The position numbers and the translations under genes were made by a program. From the NCBI RefSeq assembly GCF_000230895.2, contig NC_016604.1:6324001-6388000 (forward strand): a stretch of DNA of 64,000 bases, written 5' to 3'. The notes beneath the pieces are model-generated. The model searched no databases. It was not told where the DNA came from and was given only the letters and a program-made list of their open reading frames with translations. This DNA is from Mycolicibacterium rhodesiae NBB3. GTDB taxonomy: Bacteria > Actinomycetota > Actinomycetes > Mycobacteriales > Mycobacteriaceae. Shown here in pieces: positions 54,002-62,530 of this stretch (its first letter is position 1; every line of letters begins with the position of its first letter).

Positions 54002-54355
54002 TCAAGGTCCTTCGAGCGCGGCGGGGACGGTCGGATACAACCGAAGCACGCCGTCGAGTTTGGTGACCTCGATCGGACGGAGAACTTCCGGGTTGGACGC
54101 GGCGATGCGCACGACGACGCCCGCGGACGCTGCGCGCTCGTGGCATTCGAGGACGGCGTTCAAGCCCGCGCTGCCGAAATGCGTGACCCCTGATAGGTCG
54201 ACGACAAGCAGTCGCGCAGGATGATCGACCGCTCTCTTGAGCGCGGTGTCGAGTTGGAACACGAGGGTTGCGAAACTCTCGGAATCGACCTCGCCCACGG
54301 CCGAGACCACGACGGCGTCGTCGCCGACGTCCTGATTCACCTCGAGTAGCGCCAC
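54002..54355 (-). CDS. STAS-domain anti-sigma factor antagonist
   Basis: The 117-residue STAS protein has VDLSGVTHFGSAGLNAVLE, with the phosphorylatable Ser in HFGSAGLN. It differs from the downstream STAS protein, so the hybrid kinase has two distinct candidate antagonists. The start is GTG. A SigF-like promoter lies 42 bases upstream. It is the first gene of the operon. Confidence 0.88.
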   Translation of the reverse strand: MALLEVNQDVGDDAVVVSAVGEVDSESFATLVFQLDTALKRAVDHPARLLVVDLSGVTHFGSAGLNAVLECHERAASAGVVVRIAASNPEVLRPIEVTKLDGVLRLYPTVPAALEGP

Positions 54356-54396
54356 GTCTCCAAACCTGTTGCTCGCCTAATGGTTGGAAGAGCCAG

Positions 54397-54422
54397 TACC
54401 CAATTTGGCCTCTGACCACACC
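54397..54422 (-). promoter_or_regulatory. SigF-like promoter of the STAS/hybrid operon
   Basis: On the minus strand the sequence reads GGTGT, 16 bases, GGGTA. This matches the SigF consensus at nine of ten positions with ideal spacing. It lies between the end of the PAS-ANTAR gene and the first STAS gene. It would place the operon under SigF-type control. Confidence 0.55.
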
Positions 54423-54423
54423 A

Positions 54424-55101
54424 TTAGTGATCTACGCCGCGATCGATGCGCTCATGCGCGGTCAGCAGCAGGTGGTCGAATTCCCGCCGCAGATCCTCCG
54501 GCTGGTATTCGATGCCGGAGAGCTCGGCCACGATCTGCGTTGCGAGCGCACGCACTTTGGTGTTCGTGTGCTGCGACCGCCAGAGCAACAACTCGAACGC
54601 CGCGTTGGCGTCGATGCGATAGACGAGCATCAGAGCGCCCTTGGCCTGTTCGATGGCGGCGCGCGACTCCAGCAGCTCCGGAAGTGAGGCGTCGAGGGCT
54701 TGTCGGTGGGTCTGATCGAAGGTGTCGGTCAGGTCGATGTAGTAGCCCTCGGTTCCCACGACCGCACCGTCGTCGTCGAGCATGCGGTCAGCGAGCACGA
54801 TGACGGTGTGCACTCGGCCACCGGTGTCGATGAAGCGGTGCCGGCTCGAGAGCGATGAGCGGGAGTGCAGCGCGTGATCGAGTGCATCTTGGACGTGTTG
54901 TCGGTCGTCGGGGTGCTTGTGGGAGAGCAGCAGTTCGGTGGTCGGCGCAACCTCCCCGGGCTCGTAGCCGTGCATGCGGGCGACCTCGTCGGACCATTCC
55001 CATCTCTGCCCGACGAACCAAAAGCGGAAGCTGCCGACGTGGAGGTCCGGCGAGACCAGGGCCGATCGCTCACCGCGAGGCGCGTCGCCGGGGTGGTGCA
55101 T
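54424..55101 (-). CDS. PAS-ANTAR RNA-binding antiterminator-like regulator
   Basis: The 225-residue protein has a PAS fold (FWFVGQRWEWSDEVARMHGY onwards, to about residue 130) and a C-terminal ANTAR domain (LPELLESRAAIEQAKGALML, about 140-200). ANTAR domains bind nascent RNA and prevent termination. The PAS part probably senses a small molecule or redox state. It lies upstream of the STAS operon on the same strand. Its RNA targets are unknown. Confidence 0.88.
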   Translation of the reverse strand: MHHPGDAPRGERSALVSPDLHVGSFRFWFVGQRWEWSDEVARMHGYEPGEVAPTTELLLSHKHPDDRQHVQDALDHALHSRSSLSSRHRFIDTGGRVHTVIVLADRMLDDDGAVVGTEGYYIDLTDTFDQTHRQALDASLPELLESRAAIEQAKGALMLVYRIDANAAFELLLWRSQHTNTKVRALATQIVAELSGIEYQPEDLRREFDHLLLTAHERIDRGVDH

Positions 55102-55192
55102 CGACCGATCATCGCATTTGGATGCTCATCCCGATAGAGATTGACAGCGACGTCAGACTCGCTACCGGGCTGTTTGCCCCTAAGCTCATGGC

Positions 55193-55834
55193 GTGCGCCA
55201 CGCATTCCATCAGCAGCTCGACGACCTGATCGTCGGGATCGCCGACATGTGCGGCGCGGCAGGCCAGGCGATGGAAGCGGCGACCCAGGCTCTGCTGCAG
55301 GCCGACCTATTGCTTGCCGAACAGGTGATCACCGACCACGAGCTCATCGTGCAGAAAGCCAGGACAACCGAGGAACAGGCGCTGACCGTCCTCGCGTTGC
55401 AGGCGCCCGTGGCGGGAGACCTGCGCGCGGTGGTGAGCGCACTGAAGAACATCGCCGATGTCGACCGGATGGCGGCACTGGCATTGCACGTCGCGAAGCT
55501 GACCCGCAGACGTCATCCGGAGAAGGTGCTGCCGGAGGAGGTCAACGGCTACTTCACCGAGATGGGCCGTATCGCTGTCGATATGGGGAGCAATGTGAAG
55601 CAGGTCGTGCTCTCCGAGGACACCCATCGCGCAGAACAGCTTGCGGATGACGACGACGATATGGACAACCTGCACCGCCATCTGTTCACGGTGCTCATGG
55701 ACAGGGAGTGGAAACACGGCGTGGCCGCCGCCGTCGACGTCACGCTGCTCGGCCGCTATTACGAGCGGTTCGCCGATCATGCGGTCGAGATCGGCCGCCG
55801 GGTCATCTTCTCGGCCACGGGCGAATCCGCCTGA
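55193..55834 (+). CDS. phoU: PhoU-like phosphate signalling protein
   Basis: The 213-residue helical protein has two PhoU repeats of about 100 residues, with MEAATQALLQADLLLAEQVI and the acidic metal-binding helix ends (AGDLRAVVSALKNIADVDRM; DVTLLGRYYERFADHAVEIG). PhoU negatively controls phosphate uptake through the Pst transporter and PhoR. No pst or phoR gene is adjacent, so this is a stand-alone copy. The start is GTG. Confidence 0.9.
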   Translation: MRHAFHQQLDDLIVGIADMCGAAGQAMEAATQALLQADLLLAEQVITDHELIVQKARTTEEQALTVLALQAPVAGDLRAVVSALKNIADVDRMAALALHVAKLTRRRHPEKVLPEEVNGYFTEMGRIAVDMGSNVKQVVLSEDTHRAEQLADDDDDMDNLHRHLFTVLMDREWKHGVAAAVDVTLLGRYYERFADHAVEIGRRVIFSATGESA

Positions 55835-55851
55835 CGCCCACCGCCACGAGA

Positions 55852-56586
55852 TCAGACGGCGGCGGGACTCTCTGGGGCGCGTCGCCGTATCCGCTCCCAC
55901 GGCCAGGTGATCAAGGCCCACACGACGAGGACGATGGCGACCTCGATGAGCAGGTACACCGGCCACGGACCGAGGAAGTCCAGCACCGACGCGGTAGGCG
56001 GTTTGCCGTTGAGGTAGCCGTAATTGGTGCCGACGATCGCGTTGAAGGTGAACGTGAAGGCACCCCAGACCAGCGTTGCGATGATCGCGAACCGGTAGTC
56101 ACGCCAGCTTGGACGCATACCTCTGCCCCACGTCAGATAGATGGCCGCCCACACGACAAGGACGTGCAGCGCGAAGAAGGTGACGAAGAGATGGTGGGGG
56201 AAGTCCGGCGACCCTTCTTCGGCGGTGCCGACGTCGGGTGTGATGAGCGCCTGTGAGCTGAGCACGAGGCACCAGTAGTACGTGAGTACGAAGGCCCAAT
56301 GCCGTTGCGTCCACAGTGCATAGATCGAAATGAGTTCGGCGACATCGCACAACTGCAGCGGTATCGAGGTGTCGAGGACGGGTCTGATCAGCTTGTAGGT
56401 CAGCGCCACCAGGAACATCACCGCGATCACCACCGCGAAGCCCCGACCGAAGCGTTTGGCCTGGGCTTCAGTCTGCCGACGCCCGCCCCAGATGAGCAGA
56501 GCAGCGCCTATCGCGAAGACCGCGAGCACCACCAGGTGTGACGGCCCGTACGCCACGAACTCTCGCTGTGCTGCCAACAGCTCCAT
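55852..56586 (-). CDS. TIGR02206/YwaF-family membrane protein
   Basis: The protein of about 244 residues has six to seven transmembrane helices and the family signature around PLQLCDVAELISIYALW and PDVGTAEEGSPDFPHHLFVTF. YwaF-like proteins are integral membrane proteins of unknown role. ATG 56586 was chosen next to a GTG one codon upstream. The 100 bases beyond its start, towards the DUF35 gene, hold no gene. Confidence 0.83.
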   Translation of the reverse strand: MELLAAQREFVAYGPSHLVVLAVFAIGAALLIWGGRRQTEAQAKRFGRGFAVVIAVMFLVALTYKLIRPVLDTSIPLQLCDVAELISIYALWTQRHWAFVLTYYWCLVLSSQALITPDVGTAEEGSPDFPHHLFVTFFALHVLVVWAAIYLTWGRGMRPSWRDYRFAIIATLVWGAFTFTFNAIVGTNYGYLNGKPPTASVLDFLGPWPVYLLIEVAIVLVVWALITWPWERIRRRAPESPAAV

Positions 56587-56691
56587 CACGTCCCCCGTCT
56601 CGTTGCGCCCTGGGTGCGTTCGGGCGGGCGGTGGCCGGACTTACCGGGAATCGACCCCGCTACAGAATAGGCGCACAAGCTCTACGTTCGC

Positions 56692-57105
56692 TCACGCTGC
56701 GGGTTCGTATCGCAACATGGTGACGTCATGCTCGGGGTAGTCGAAGAAGACAGGGCGCACCCGCATGCCGATTTGCAGGTCGGCCGGATCGACGTTGACC
56801 ATTTCGGTGGAGAAGCGCGGCCCCTCGTCCCATTCGACGATGGCCAGGAGCTGCGGCACGGCGTCGGCGAAATGGGGTCCGACGGGCCGGCGGGCGACCG
56901 TGAAGGAGTACAGCGTGCCCATGCCCGAGATCTCGCGCCACTCCAGGTCACCCGCCAGTGTCCGGGGCGCGCGCACCCGAGGGTAGAACACCCAGGCGTC
57001 GCTCGAAGGCGAGTACTGAATCCGAATCTTGTGTTCACCCAATGCATCCCAGAATGGTGCCGTCGTCGGGGTTTTCACCGGCATGGGCCGTTCGAAGGTC
57101 GTCAT
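56692..57105 (-). CDS. DUF35-type OB-fold protein without zinc-ribbon cysteines
   Basis: The 137-residue protein aligns with the DUF35 protein at 25071 but has no cysteines at the zinc-ribbon site: the region reads IQYSPSSDAWVFYPRVRAP. The OB-fold (GMGTLYSFTVARRP) is intact. It lies one base after the stop of the thiolase gene, so it is its partner. A zinc-free DUF35 could still scaffold the thiolase. Confidence 0.84.
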   Translation of the reverse strand: MTTFERPMPVKTPTTAPFWDALGEHKIRIQYSPSSDAWVFYPRVRAPRTLAGDLEWREISGMGTLYSFTVARRPVGPHFADAVPQLLAIVEWDEGPRFSTEMVNVDPADLQIGMRVRPVFFDYPEHDVTMLRYEPAA

Positions 57106-57106
57106 A

Positions 57107-58315
57107 TCAGTCCCCCTCGAGGATGAGCGTGGTCTGCTCGGACAGGATTCCGCCGTTGCCCGAGACGAATGCGCGATGGCAGTCGCGGACTTGAGCCTCG
57201 CCGGCGCGCCCCATGATCTGGCGGGTGGCGTCGCATACGTGGTGCATGCCCCCCGCCAGACCGGCCTGGCCGAATCCGAGCTGACCGCCGGCGGTGTTGA
57301 GCGGGAAGTCGCCGCGGAAGGTCAGGTCGTGGTCGGTGACGAAGGCCATGCCCTTGCCCTTCTCGCAGAACCCGGCGTCCTCGAGGCTGAGCAGCACCGT
57401 GATCGTGTAGCAGTCGTAGATCGACACCATGTCCATGTCGGCGCGCTGCAGGCTAGTCATACCGAACGCCGTGTCGGCGGCCCTGGCGATCGGCGTCTGG
57501 AGAAGGTCCTGCGCGTAGGTCGGGGTCTTGAACGGGACGTGTTCGCCGAATCCCCTGATCCACACGGGCCGGTTGCGTGACCGTTTGGCGACGTCGGAAT
57601 TCGCCACCACGACGGCCGCACCGCCGACGCACGGCATGACGATCTCCAGCATGTGCAGCGGGTCGGCGATCACCGGACTTGCCAGCACGTCGTCGACGGT
57701 CAGGCGCTTGTCCTTCCAGATGGCGCCCTCGGTGTGATTGGCATTGAACCGCTGGTCCACCACGATCTTGGCCATCGCGCGTTCGTCGTAGCCATAAACC
57801 GCGCCGTAACGCTGCGCGACCTGACCATAGGGTCCATTCTGACCGAGGTTGCCGTATGGAATCTCGAATTCGGCTTGCGGCGAACCGTATTGGTTGCTCG
57901 ACGAACCGAAGAACACGGCGTCGACCAACGGCTTGGGCTTCTTCTCAGACATCGGGGTGATGTAGCGCGACGGCAACGTACAGAGAACGACGTCGCAGAG
58001 CCCGAGTTCGATCGCGGCGGCGGCACGCCACACCATCCCGGCCGCGCTCGCACCACCAAGGTCGACGAGTTCGGCGAAATTCGCGTCGACGCCCAAGTAT
58101 TCGGCCACCGTGGAGGGTACGAAGATCTCCGACTCGCCCAGATGCGAGGTGACGATCCCGTTTACCGATTCAGCCGAGACGCCGGCATCGTCGAGCGCGG
58201 CGGCGGACAGTTCGGCCCACTGCTCGATGGTGAAGGGCGCCGGCGTCGCCTTGTTCATCCGTTCCGGCGGCAACTCGACGTAGCCGACGATCGCCGCTTC
58301 TCCGCGTAAACCCAT
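57107..58315 (-). CDS. Thiolase-like lipid-transfer protein (Ltp2-type)
   Basis: The 402-residue thiolase-superfamily protein is the second of its kind here, with GGASAAGMVWRAAAAIELG near residue 80 and LNTAGGQLGFGQAGLAGGMHH towards the end. ATG 58315 was chosen; the open frame extends to 59113 but that part is antisense-like to the ACAD gene. It forms a unit with the DUF35 gene after it and the ACAD before it. A retro-aldol or thiolytic step on an acyl-CoA is likely. Confidence 0.86.
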   Translation of the reverse strand: MGLRGEAAIVGYVELPPERMNKATPAPFTIEQWAELSAAALDDAGVSAESVNGIVTSHLGESEIFVPSTVAEYLGVDANFAELVDLGGASAAGMVWRAAAAIELGLCDVVLCTLPSRYITPMSEKKPKPLVDAVFFGSSSNQYGSPQAEFEIPYGNLGQNGPYGQVAQRYGAVYGYDERAMAKIVVDQRFNANHTEGAIWKDKRLTVDDVLASPVIADPLHMLEIVMPCVGGAAVVVANSDVAKRSRNRPVWIRGFGEHVPFKTPTYAQDLLQTPIARAADTAFGMTSLQRADMDMVSIYDCYTITVLLSLEDAGFCEKGKGMAFVTDHDLTFRGDFPLNTAGGQLGFGQAGLAGGMHHVCDATRQIMGRAGEAQVRDCHRAFVSGNGGILSEQTTLILEGD

Positions 58316-58347
58316 GCCGTATCTCGATTCTCGCTCGTTCTGGGTGC

Positions 58348-60570
58348 TTACTTGCGAGGCAGGCCCATGATCATCTGGGCGATGATGTTCAGCTGTATCT
58401 GCCGGGTGCCGCCACCGATCAACTCGGCGGGAAGCCGCAGGTACGGTGCGACGATCGCGGGCTCCGACCGCTCGACCATCGCGAGTGGACCCGCCAGTTC
58501 GAGGGTGGCCTTGAACGTGCGGCGCAGCATGATGCTGGTGGCCACCTTCGCGATGCTCGACGCGGGCCCCGCGCTTTGCCCGTCGAGCAGGCGGATCGTC
58601 TCGCGCACGCCGAGGGCTTTGATGGCATTGGTGTACGCGTCGAGTTCGCCTAATGCGCGGACCACGGCGTCCTGGTCGGGTCCACGTTGCGCGGCGAGGC
58701 GCCGCAGCGCGATCGCGCGGTCGATGTTCACATACGCACCGATCGCGACCCGCTCCTGCGCCATCGTCGCGATCGCCAGACTCCATCCGTCCGTCGGGCC
58801 TCCGAGCAACATCTCGTCGGGGACGAAGACGTCGGCGAGGAAGACTTCGTTGAAGTGCGGATCGCGATCTGCGGTCTTGATCGGCTGGATTTCGACACCG
58901 TCGGCCCGCATGTCGATGATGAAGTAGCCGATTCCCTTGTGCTTCGGAGCATCCGGATCCGTCCTGGCGAGCAAGGCGCCGTAGTCGGCGTATTGCGCCG
59001 AGGACGTCCAGATCTTGTGGCCGTTGATTCGCCAACCGCCGTCGACCTTGACCGCACGGGTGCTCAACGCCGCGAGATCGGATCCGGCGCCCGGCTCGCT
59101 GAACAGCTGGCACCAGAGCAGCTCACCGCGTTGAGTCGGCGGGATCAATTGCTGCTGAACAACTTCCGATCCTGAGCTGATGATCGACGGCAGGACCCAT
59201 TCGGCGATATTGAGAGAAGGCCGCACCAGCTCGGGCCGTTTGGCGAATTCGTCGTCGATGATCAGCTGCTGTAACGGCGTCGCGCCGAGGCCCCACGGCG
59301 GTGGCCAGTGCGGCGCCATCAGCCCGGCGTCGGCGATCAATGTGCGCTGGGGTCCGCTCGCCAGGTGGTCGTAGTCCCCCAGCGGGCTCGGCTTGTCGTT
59401 GACCAGTCCGAGCGCCTCGTCCAGCACCGCGGCGATCCCCGCGCGGAAGTCCGCTTCCGCCTCACCGATTTTCACCGTCATGTCGCGAACATGCGTCTTG
59501 CTCAGCTCGCCCAGACGTCGCGACCAGCCGGTGATAGGTCCCATCGACGCGGCAAGGCTCGTGGCGCGCCGCCAGTACAGGTGCACGTCGTGTTCCCATG
59601 TGAACCCGATGGCGCCGAACATGGTCAAAGCGTCGAGCAACAGTTCGGGCGCAGGCGCGACGGCCATGATCGCGGCACCCGCGGCGGCCAGTTGCCGCTG
59701 CTCCGGCGCTTCGGCCACGGCGCGCACCGCGTCCCACGCGGCCGCTGCGGCGAGCTCACTGTTCACGAGCAGCATCGCCGCTTCGTGTTGAAGCGCCTGA
59801 AAGGTGCCGATGGGCTTGCCGAATTGCTCCCGCGTGCGCAGGTGCTCAGTGACCGCGTCCACGGCCCATTGCAGTGTTCCGGCGGAGGCGCACGCCGACA
59901 GTGCGACGGTGATATCCCATGCCGCGTCGTCATCAATACCATTGAGCACCAATGCTTCCGGGACGACATGATCGGCCAGGCGCAGCATGCCGACGTCGAT
60001 GGTCAGGTCGGTGCCGTCGCGCTGCTCTACCGATGCCGAGGCGACCTCGGGATCGAGGACGAACCACAATGTCTCACCATCGTCGCGTCGCGCTGCCGCC
60101 AGGATCACCGCTGCCGAACGGACGCCGAGGACGTCACCCGACGCACCCGTCACGCGCCATCCACCGTCGGTTGCGGTGGCGGACAGGTCCCCGGATTCCG
60201 GCAGTACGACGGTCGCGGTGGCTCCGGCGGCAAGTTCGCTCAACAGCTTTGCGGCCGCCATGTCATCGACCGAGAGGACGATGGCGCCGGCGATCACCGT
60301 TGGCAGCAGCGGCCCTGGAAGCAGTGCGGCGGACGCGGACTCGATGACGCAGGCGGCATCGAGCAGCGAACCACCCTGTCCACCAACGCCGTCGGGCAGG
60401 TGGACAGCGTGAAAGCCGTGAGAAACCAGGTCATTCCACCACTTCGGCAGCGCTCCTTCAGCGAGCGCCTCGAAGGAATCACGGGTCTGGTCAACGGCCG
60501 CATGTCGCGCCGCGAAGCGGCCCACCGCCTCTTGCAGTTGACCCTGTTCCGGGGTGAGCCCGATGGGCAC
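58348..60570 (-). CDS. Fused tandem acyl-CoA dehydrogenase
   Basis: The 740-residue protein contains two acyl-CoA dehydrogenase units. The first ends in LRTREQFGKPIGTFQALQHE and a C-terminal helix bundle. The second carries the FAD/acyl signature LFSEPGAGSDLAALSTRA and INGHKIWTS. The FadE34/ChsE3 type of steroid side-chain degradation is a comparable fused ACAD. It probably forms an alpha,beta-unsaturated acyl-CoA for the adjacent thiolase/DUF35. GTG 60570 was chosen because GGCGG lies upstream; an ATG at 60588 abuts the operator. Confidence 0.87.
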   Translation of the reverse strand: MPIGLTPEQGQLQEAVGRFAARHAAVDQTRDSFEALAEGALPKWWNDLVSHGFHAVHLPDGVGGQGGSLLDAACVIESASAALLPGPLLPTVIAGAIVLSVDDMAAAKLLSELAAGATATVVLPESGDLSATATDGGWRVTGASGDVLGVRSAAVILAAARRDDGETLWFVLDPEVASASVEQRDGTDLTIDVGMLRLADHVVPEALVLNGIDDDAAWDITVALSACASAGTLQWAVDAVTEHLRTREQFGKPIGTFQALQHEAAMLLVNSELAAAAAWDAVRAVAEAPEQRQLAAAGAAIMAVAPAPELLLDALTMFGAIGFTWEHDVHLYWRRATSLAASMGPITGWSRRLGELSKTHVRDMTVKIGEAEADFRAGIAAVLDEALGLVNDKPSPLGDYDHLASGPQRTLIADAGLMAPHWPPPWGLGATPLQQLIIDDEFAKRPELVRPSLNIAEWVLPSIISSGSEVVQQQLIPPTQRGELLWCQLFSEPGAGSDLAALSTRAVKVDGGWRINGHKIWTSSAQYADYGALLARTDPDAPKHKGIGYFIIDMRADGVEIQPIKTADRDPHFNEVFLADVFVPDEMLLGGPTDGWSLAIATMAQERVAIGAYVNIDRAIALRRLAAQRGPDQDAVVRALGELDAYTNAIKALGVRETIRLLDGQSAGPASSIAKVATSIMLRRTFKATLELAGPLAMVERSEPAIVAPYLRLPAELIGGGTRQIQLNIIAQMIMGLPRK

Positions 60571-60591
60571 CGTCGCGCCGCCTTTCATCAA

Positions 60592-60615
60592 ACAAGACGG
60601 ACCGTCTCGTCTTGT
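60592..60615. promoter_or_regulatory. Operator palindrome for the TetR/ACAD divergent promoter
   Basis: ACAAGACG and CGTCTTGT are perfect inverted 8-bp arms around an 8-base centre GACCGTCT. The inner AGACGG, A, CCGTCT adds a second dyad. The site lies between the divergent fused ACAD and tetR genes, so it probably binds that TetR protein. Confidence 0.65.
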
Positions 60616-60663
60616 GGCAGACTACGGGCTGTCCGCCGCACCGGCAACCGAGGAATGCGTCAC

Positions 60664-61236
60664 ATGGTCCGCCCCGCCCCGGCTCCGCGCCGCCGCAGCG
60701 AAAAGTCACGCCTCGCCATCGTCACCGCAACGCGTGAGCTGCTGCTCGAGCGGGGGTTCGACGGGACCAGCATCGAGGCGGTGGCCGCCCGGGCAGGCGT
60801 CGGGAAGCAAACCATTTATCGCTGGTGGCCCAGCCGCCCCACCCTGGTGGCCGACGTCCTGCTCGAAGATGCCGACCAGATCATCGCTCCGGTCACCCAT
60901 ACCGATGACCTGCTCGGCGACCTGGTCCGGTGGGTAGGGAAGCTCGCGGCCACGTTGACCACCGAACGCGGTTCGGCGATGTTACGGATGCTCACGGTCG
61001 CCTGCATGGAGCACGAGGACACCGCGGTCAGGCTACGTGCGGGATTCAGCGCACCGCTGCTGGCCAGCGTTCGCACGCGACTGCTCGCCGCCGGTGTCGA
61101 CGAAGGGACCGCCGCGTCGGCCGCCGATGCCATCGTCGGGGCGGTCGTGTACCCGATTCTGTCCGAGGGTCGCGGCTACAGCCGAAAGCGCGCCGAGTCC
61201 ACCACCCGGCTCATCATCTCGGGACTGAAGTCCTAA
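60664..61236 (+). CDS. TetR-family transcriptional regulator
   Basis: The 190-residue protein has a TetR helix-turn-helix at about residues 36-56 (TSIEAVAARAGVGKQTIYRWW) and a helical C-terminal ligand domain. The ATG at 60664 has GAGGA nine bases upstream; an ATG three codons earlier sits on the ribosome-binding site. It is divergent from the ACAD-thiolase-DUF35 operon and probably represses it until an acyl-CoA ligand binds. It is not closely like the tetR at 4497. Confidence 0.9.
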   Translation: MVRPAPAPRRRSEKSRLAIVTATRELLLERGFDGTSIEAVAARAGVGKQTIYRWWPSRPTLVADVLLEDADQIIAPVTHTDDLLGDLVRWVGKLAATLTTERGSAMLRMLTVACMEHEDTAVRLRAGFSAPLLASVRTRLLAAGVDEGTAASAADAIVGAVVYPILSEGRGYSRKRAESTTRLIISGLKS

Positions 61237-61332
61237 CAGTTCGCACTCGCTTTGGTCACAACGGTCGTCATCCAACGGCCGCGGTGATTGGATCTGACGT
61301 GCGGCCCGTTGACGACGGCCCGGAGAGGTCAT

Positions 61333-61629
61333 ATGGGTTCGCTGGTACCACTGTTCATCTCGCTGCTCGTAGCGGTCGCGGTCATCGCTGCGCTGTGCGG
61401 CTCCGTCGCATCCAGAATCGCGCGACGAAGGAAGCAGCGGGCCCGGCGGTTCTTCGTCGTGGGCTTTCTCTGTGGATTGACGACGGGCGCCGTAGTCCGC
61501 CGAAGGCGGCGGGAGATCGTCCGATTCGCCGTCCGCGCACTCGGTTCCGCGGGGCTGTCTAGTCGACTCGGCCACTCGCCGCAGCGGGACCGCCGACATC
61601 CGATGGCACTGTTGGCTGTTCGGCGTTAG
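61333..61629 (+). CDS. Small Arg-rich membrane protein, hypothetical
   Basis: The 98-residue product has an N-terminal membrane helix (LVPLFISLLVAVAVIAAL), an Arg-rich stretch (RIARRRKQRARR), and a second weak hydrophobic segment (FFVVGFLCGLTTGAVV). GAGAGG precedes the ATG. The last 71 bases overlap the convergent hydrolase gene, so the real C-terminus may be shorter. No family is recognised. Confidence 0.55.
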   Translation: MGSLVPLFISLLVAVAVIAALCGSVASRIARRRKQRARRFFVVGFLCGLTTGAVVRRRRREIVRFAVRALGSAGLSSRLGHSPQRDRRHPMALLAVRR

Positions 61630-62530
61630 CCCGCCCGAGGAATTCCAGAACCGCGTTGATCGCCGGGCGGTGACGCAGGATGCGATAGTGCGCCAACCGT
61701 CCCAGCCCGGGGGTGGTCACCAGCCGAGCTCCCGGCCAGACATCGACGATCCGCCGGCTCATTTCGTACGGACTGTCTGGGTCGTCGGGATCATGTACCA
61801 CCAGAAGCGCAGGCGGGTCGCCGAGAGTCCTGGCCACGGCCGCGATGTCGGTGTCGTACAGCGGCATCTTCAGGCGTCCATCGAGGCGGCGGTGTAGCCC
61901 GCGGCGAATCCGTGGCCCGAATCCATGGCGATCCGCGAAAACGTCCAGATACCAGGAGAAGTCGCCCATCGGCGCCAAGAACGCCAGCTTGTCTACGTCG
62001 GCGCCCCTGCCCACCGCGAGCGCCGCGGCCTTCGCACCGAGGGAATGCCCCACGATCGCGTGTGCGCGCCCGTGCGTGCGCACGAAAGCTCGTACCGCTT
62101 CGGCACATTCGATGATCGTGGTGCGTCCGGGCGCGAGATCGCCCGGTTCGGAGTCATTGTGGCTGGGCAGATCGAAAGCGATGACGCGGTGCCCGGCATC
62201 GACGAGCGGTTTGACGAACACCCCTAGGTGGGCGCGACAGCCGCCCCACCCGTGCACGAGGTACACCGTCGGCCCTTCACCCCACGCCTCCCCCGCAATC
62301 CGGTGCCCGTCCCATGCAGCCTCGACGGGTGCGCTCTGCGGGACGCCGGGTGGCATGCGCAGACTCGTCTCCACGGCCGGCGGAGTACACCAGAGTTCGA
62401 CGGCCCAGCGTGCTCCGACTGCGGGCGCGAACCTCTCGAGCAGCCCGAGCGCGCGGCGCACCCGAGGTTCGACCGGCGGCTCCACTCCTGAGCCCGCGTC
62501 ATGGCCGGACGCTCCTGATTCGCCGACCAT
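61559..62530 (-). CDS. Alpha/beta-hydrolase
   Basis: The 323-residue protein has YLVHGWGGCRAHLG, the nucleophile elbow GHSLGAK, VVHDPDDPDSPY with the acid, and LGRLAHYRIL with the probable base His. The first 60 or so residues form an extension outside the core fold. The start is ATG at 62530. It has no operon partner on its strand. The substrate is unknown. Confidence 0.84.
   Translation of the reverse strand: MVGESGASGHDAGSGVEPPVEPRVRRALGLLERFAPAVGARWAVELWCTPPAVETSLRMPPGVPQSAPVEAAWDGHRIAGEAWGEGPTVYLVHGWGGCRAHLGVFVKPLVDAGHRVIAFDLPSHNDSEPGDLAPGRTTIIECAEAVRAFVRTHGRAHAIVGHSLGAKAAALAVGRGADVDKLAFLAPMGDFSWYLDVFADRHGFGPRIRRGLHRRLDGRLKMPLYDTDIAAVARTLGDPPALLVVHDPDDPDSPYEMSRRIVDVWPGARLVTTPGLGRLAHYRILRHRPAINAVLEFLGRANAEQPTVPSDVGGPAAASGRVD

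Noticed and set aside
56630..56680. tRNA-like sequence near GGGAATCGACCCC
   Set aside because: No cloverleaf can be formed: acceptor and anticodon stems are missing.
58316..59113. In-frame upstream extension of the thiolase gene
   Set aside because: The amino acids are Arg-rich and low-complexity, which is typical of a shadow of the ACAD gene in another frame.
59308..60663. Long frame upstream of the second tetR gene
   Set aside because: It is antisense to the fused ACAD gene and has no recognisable domain; the TetR domain starts after 60664.
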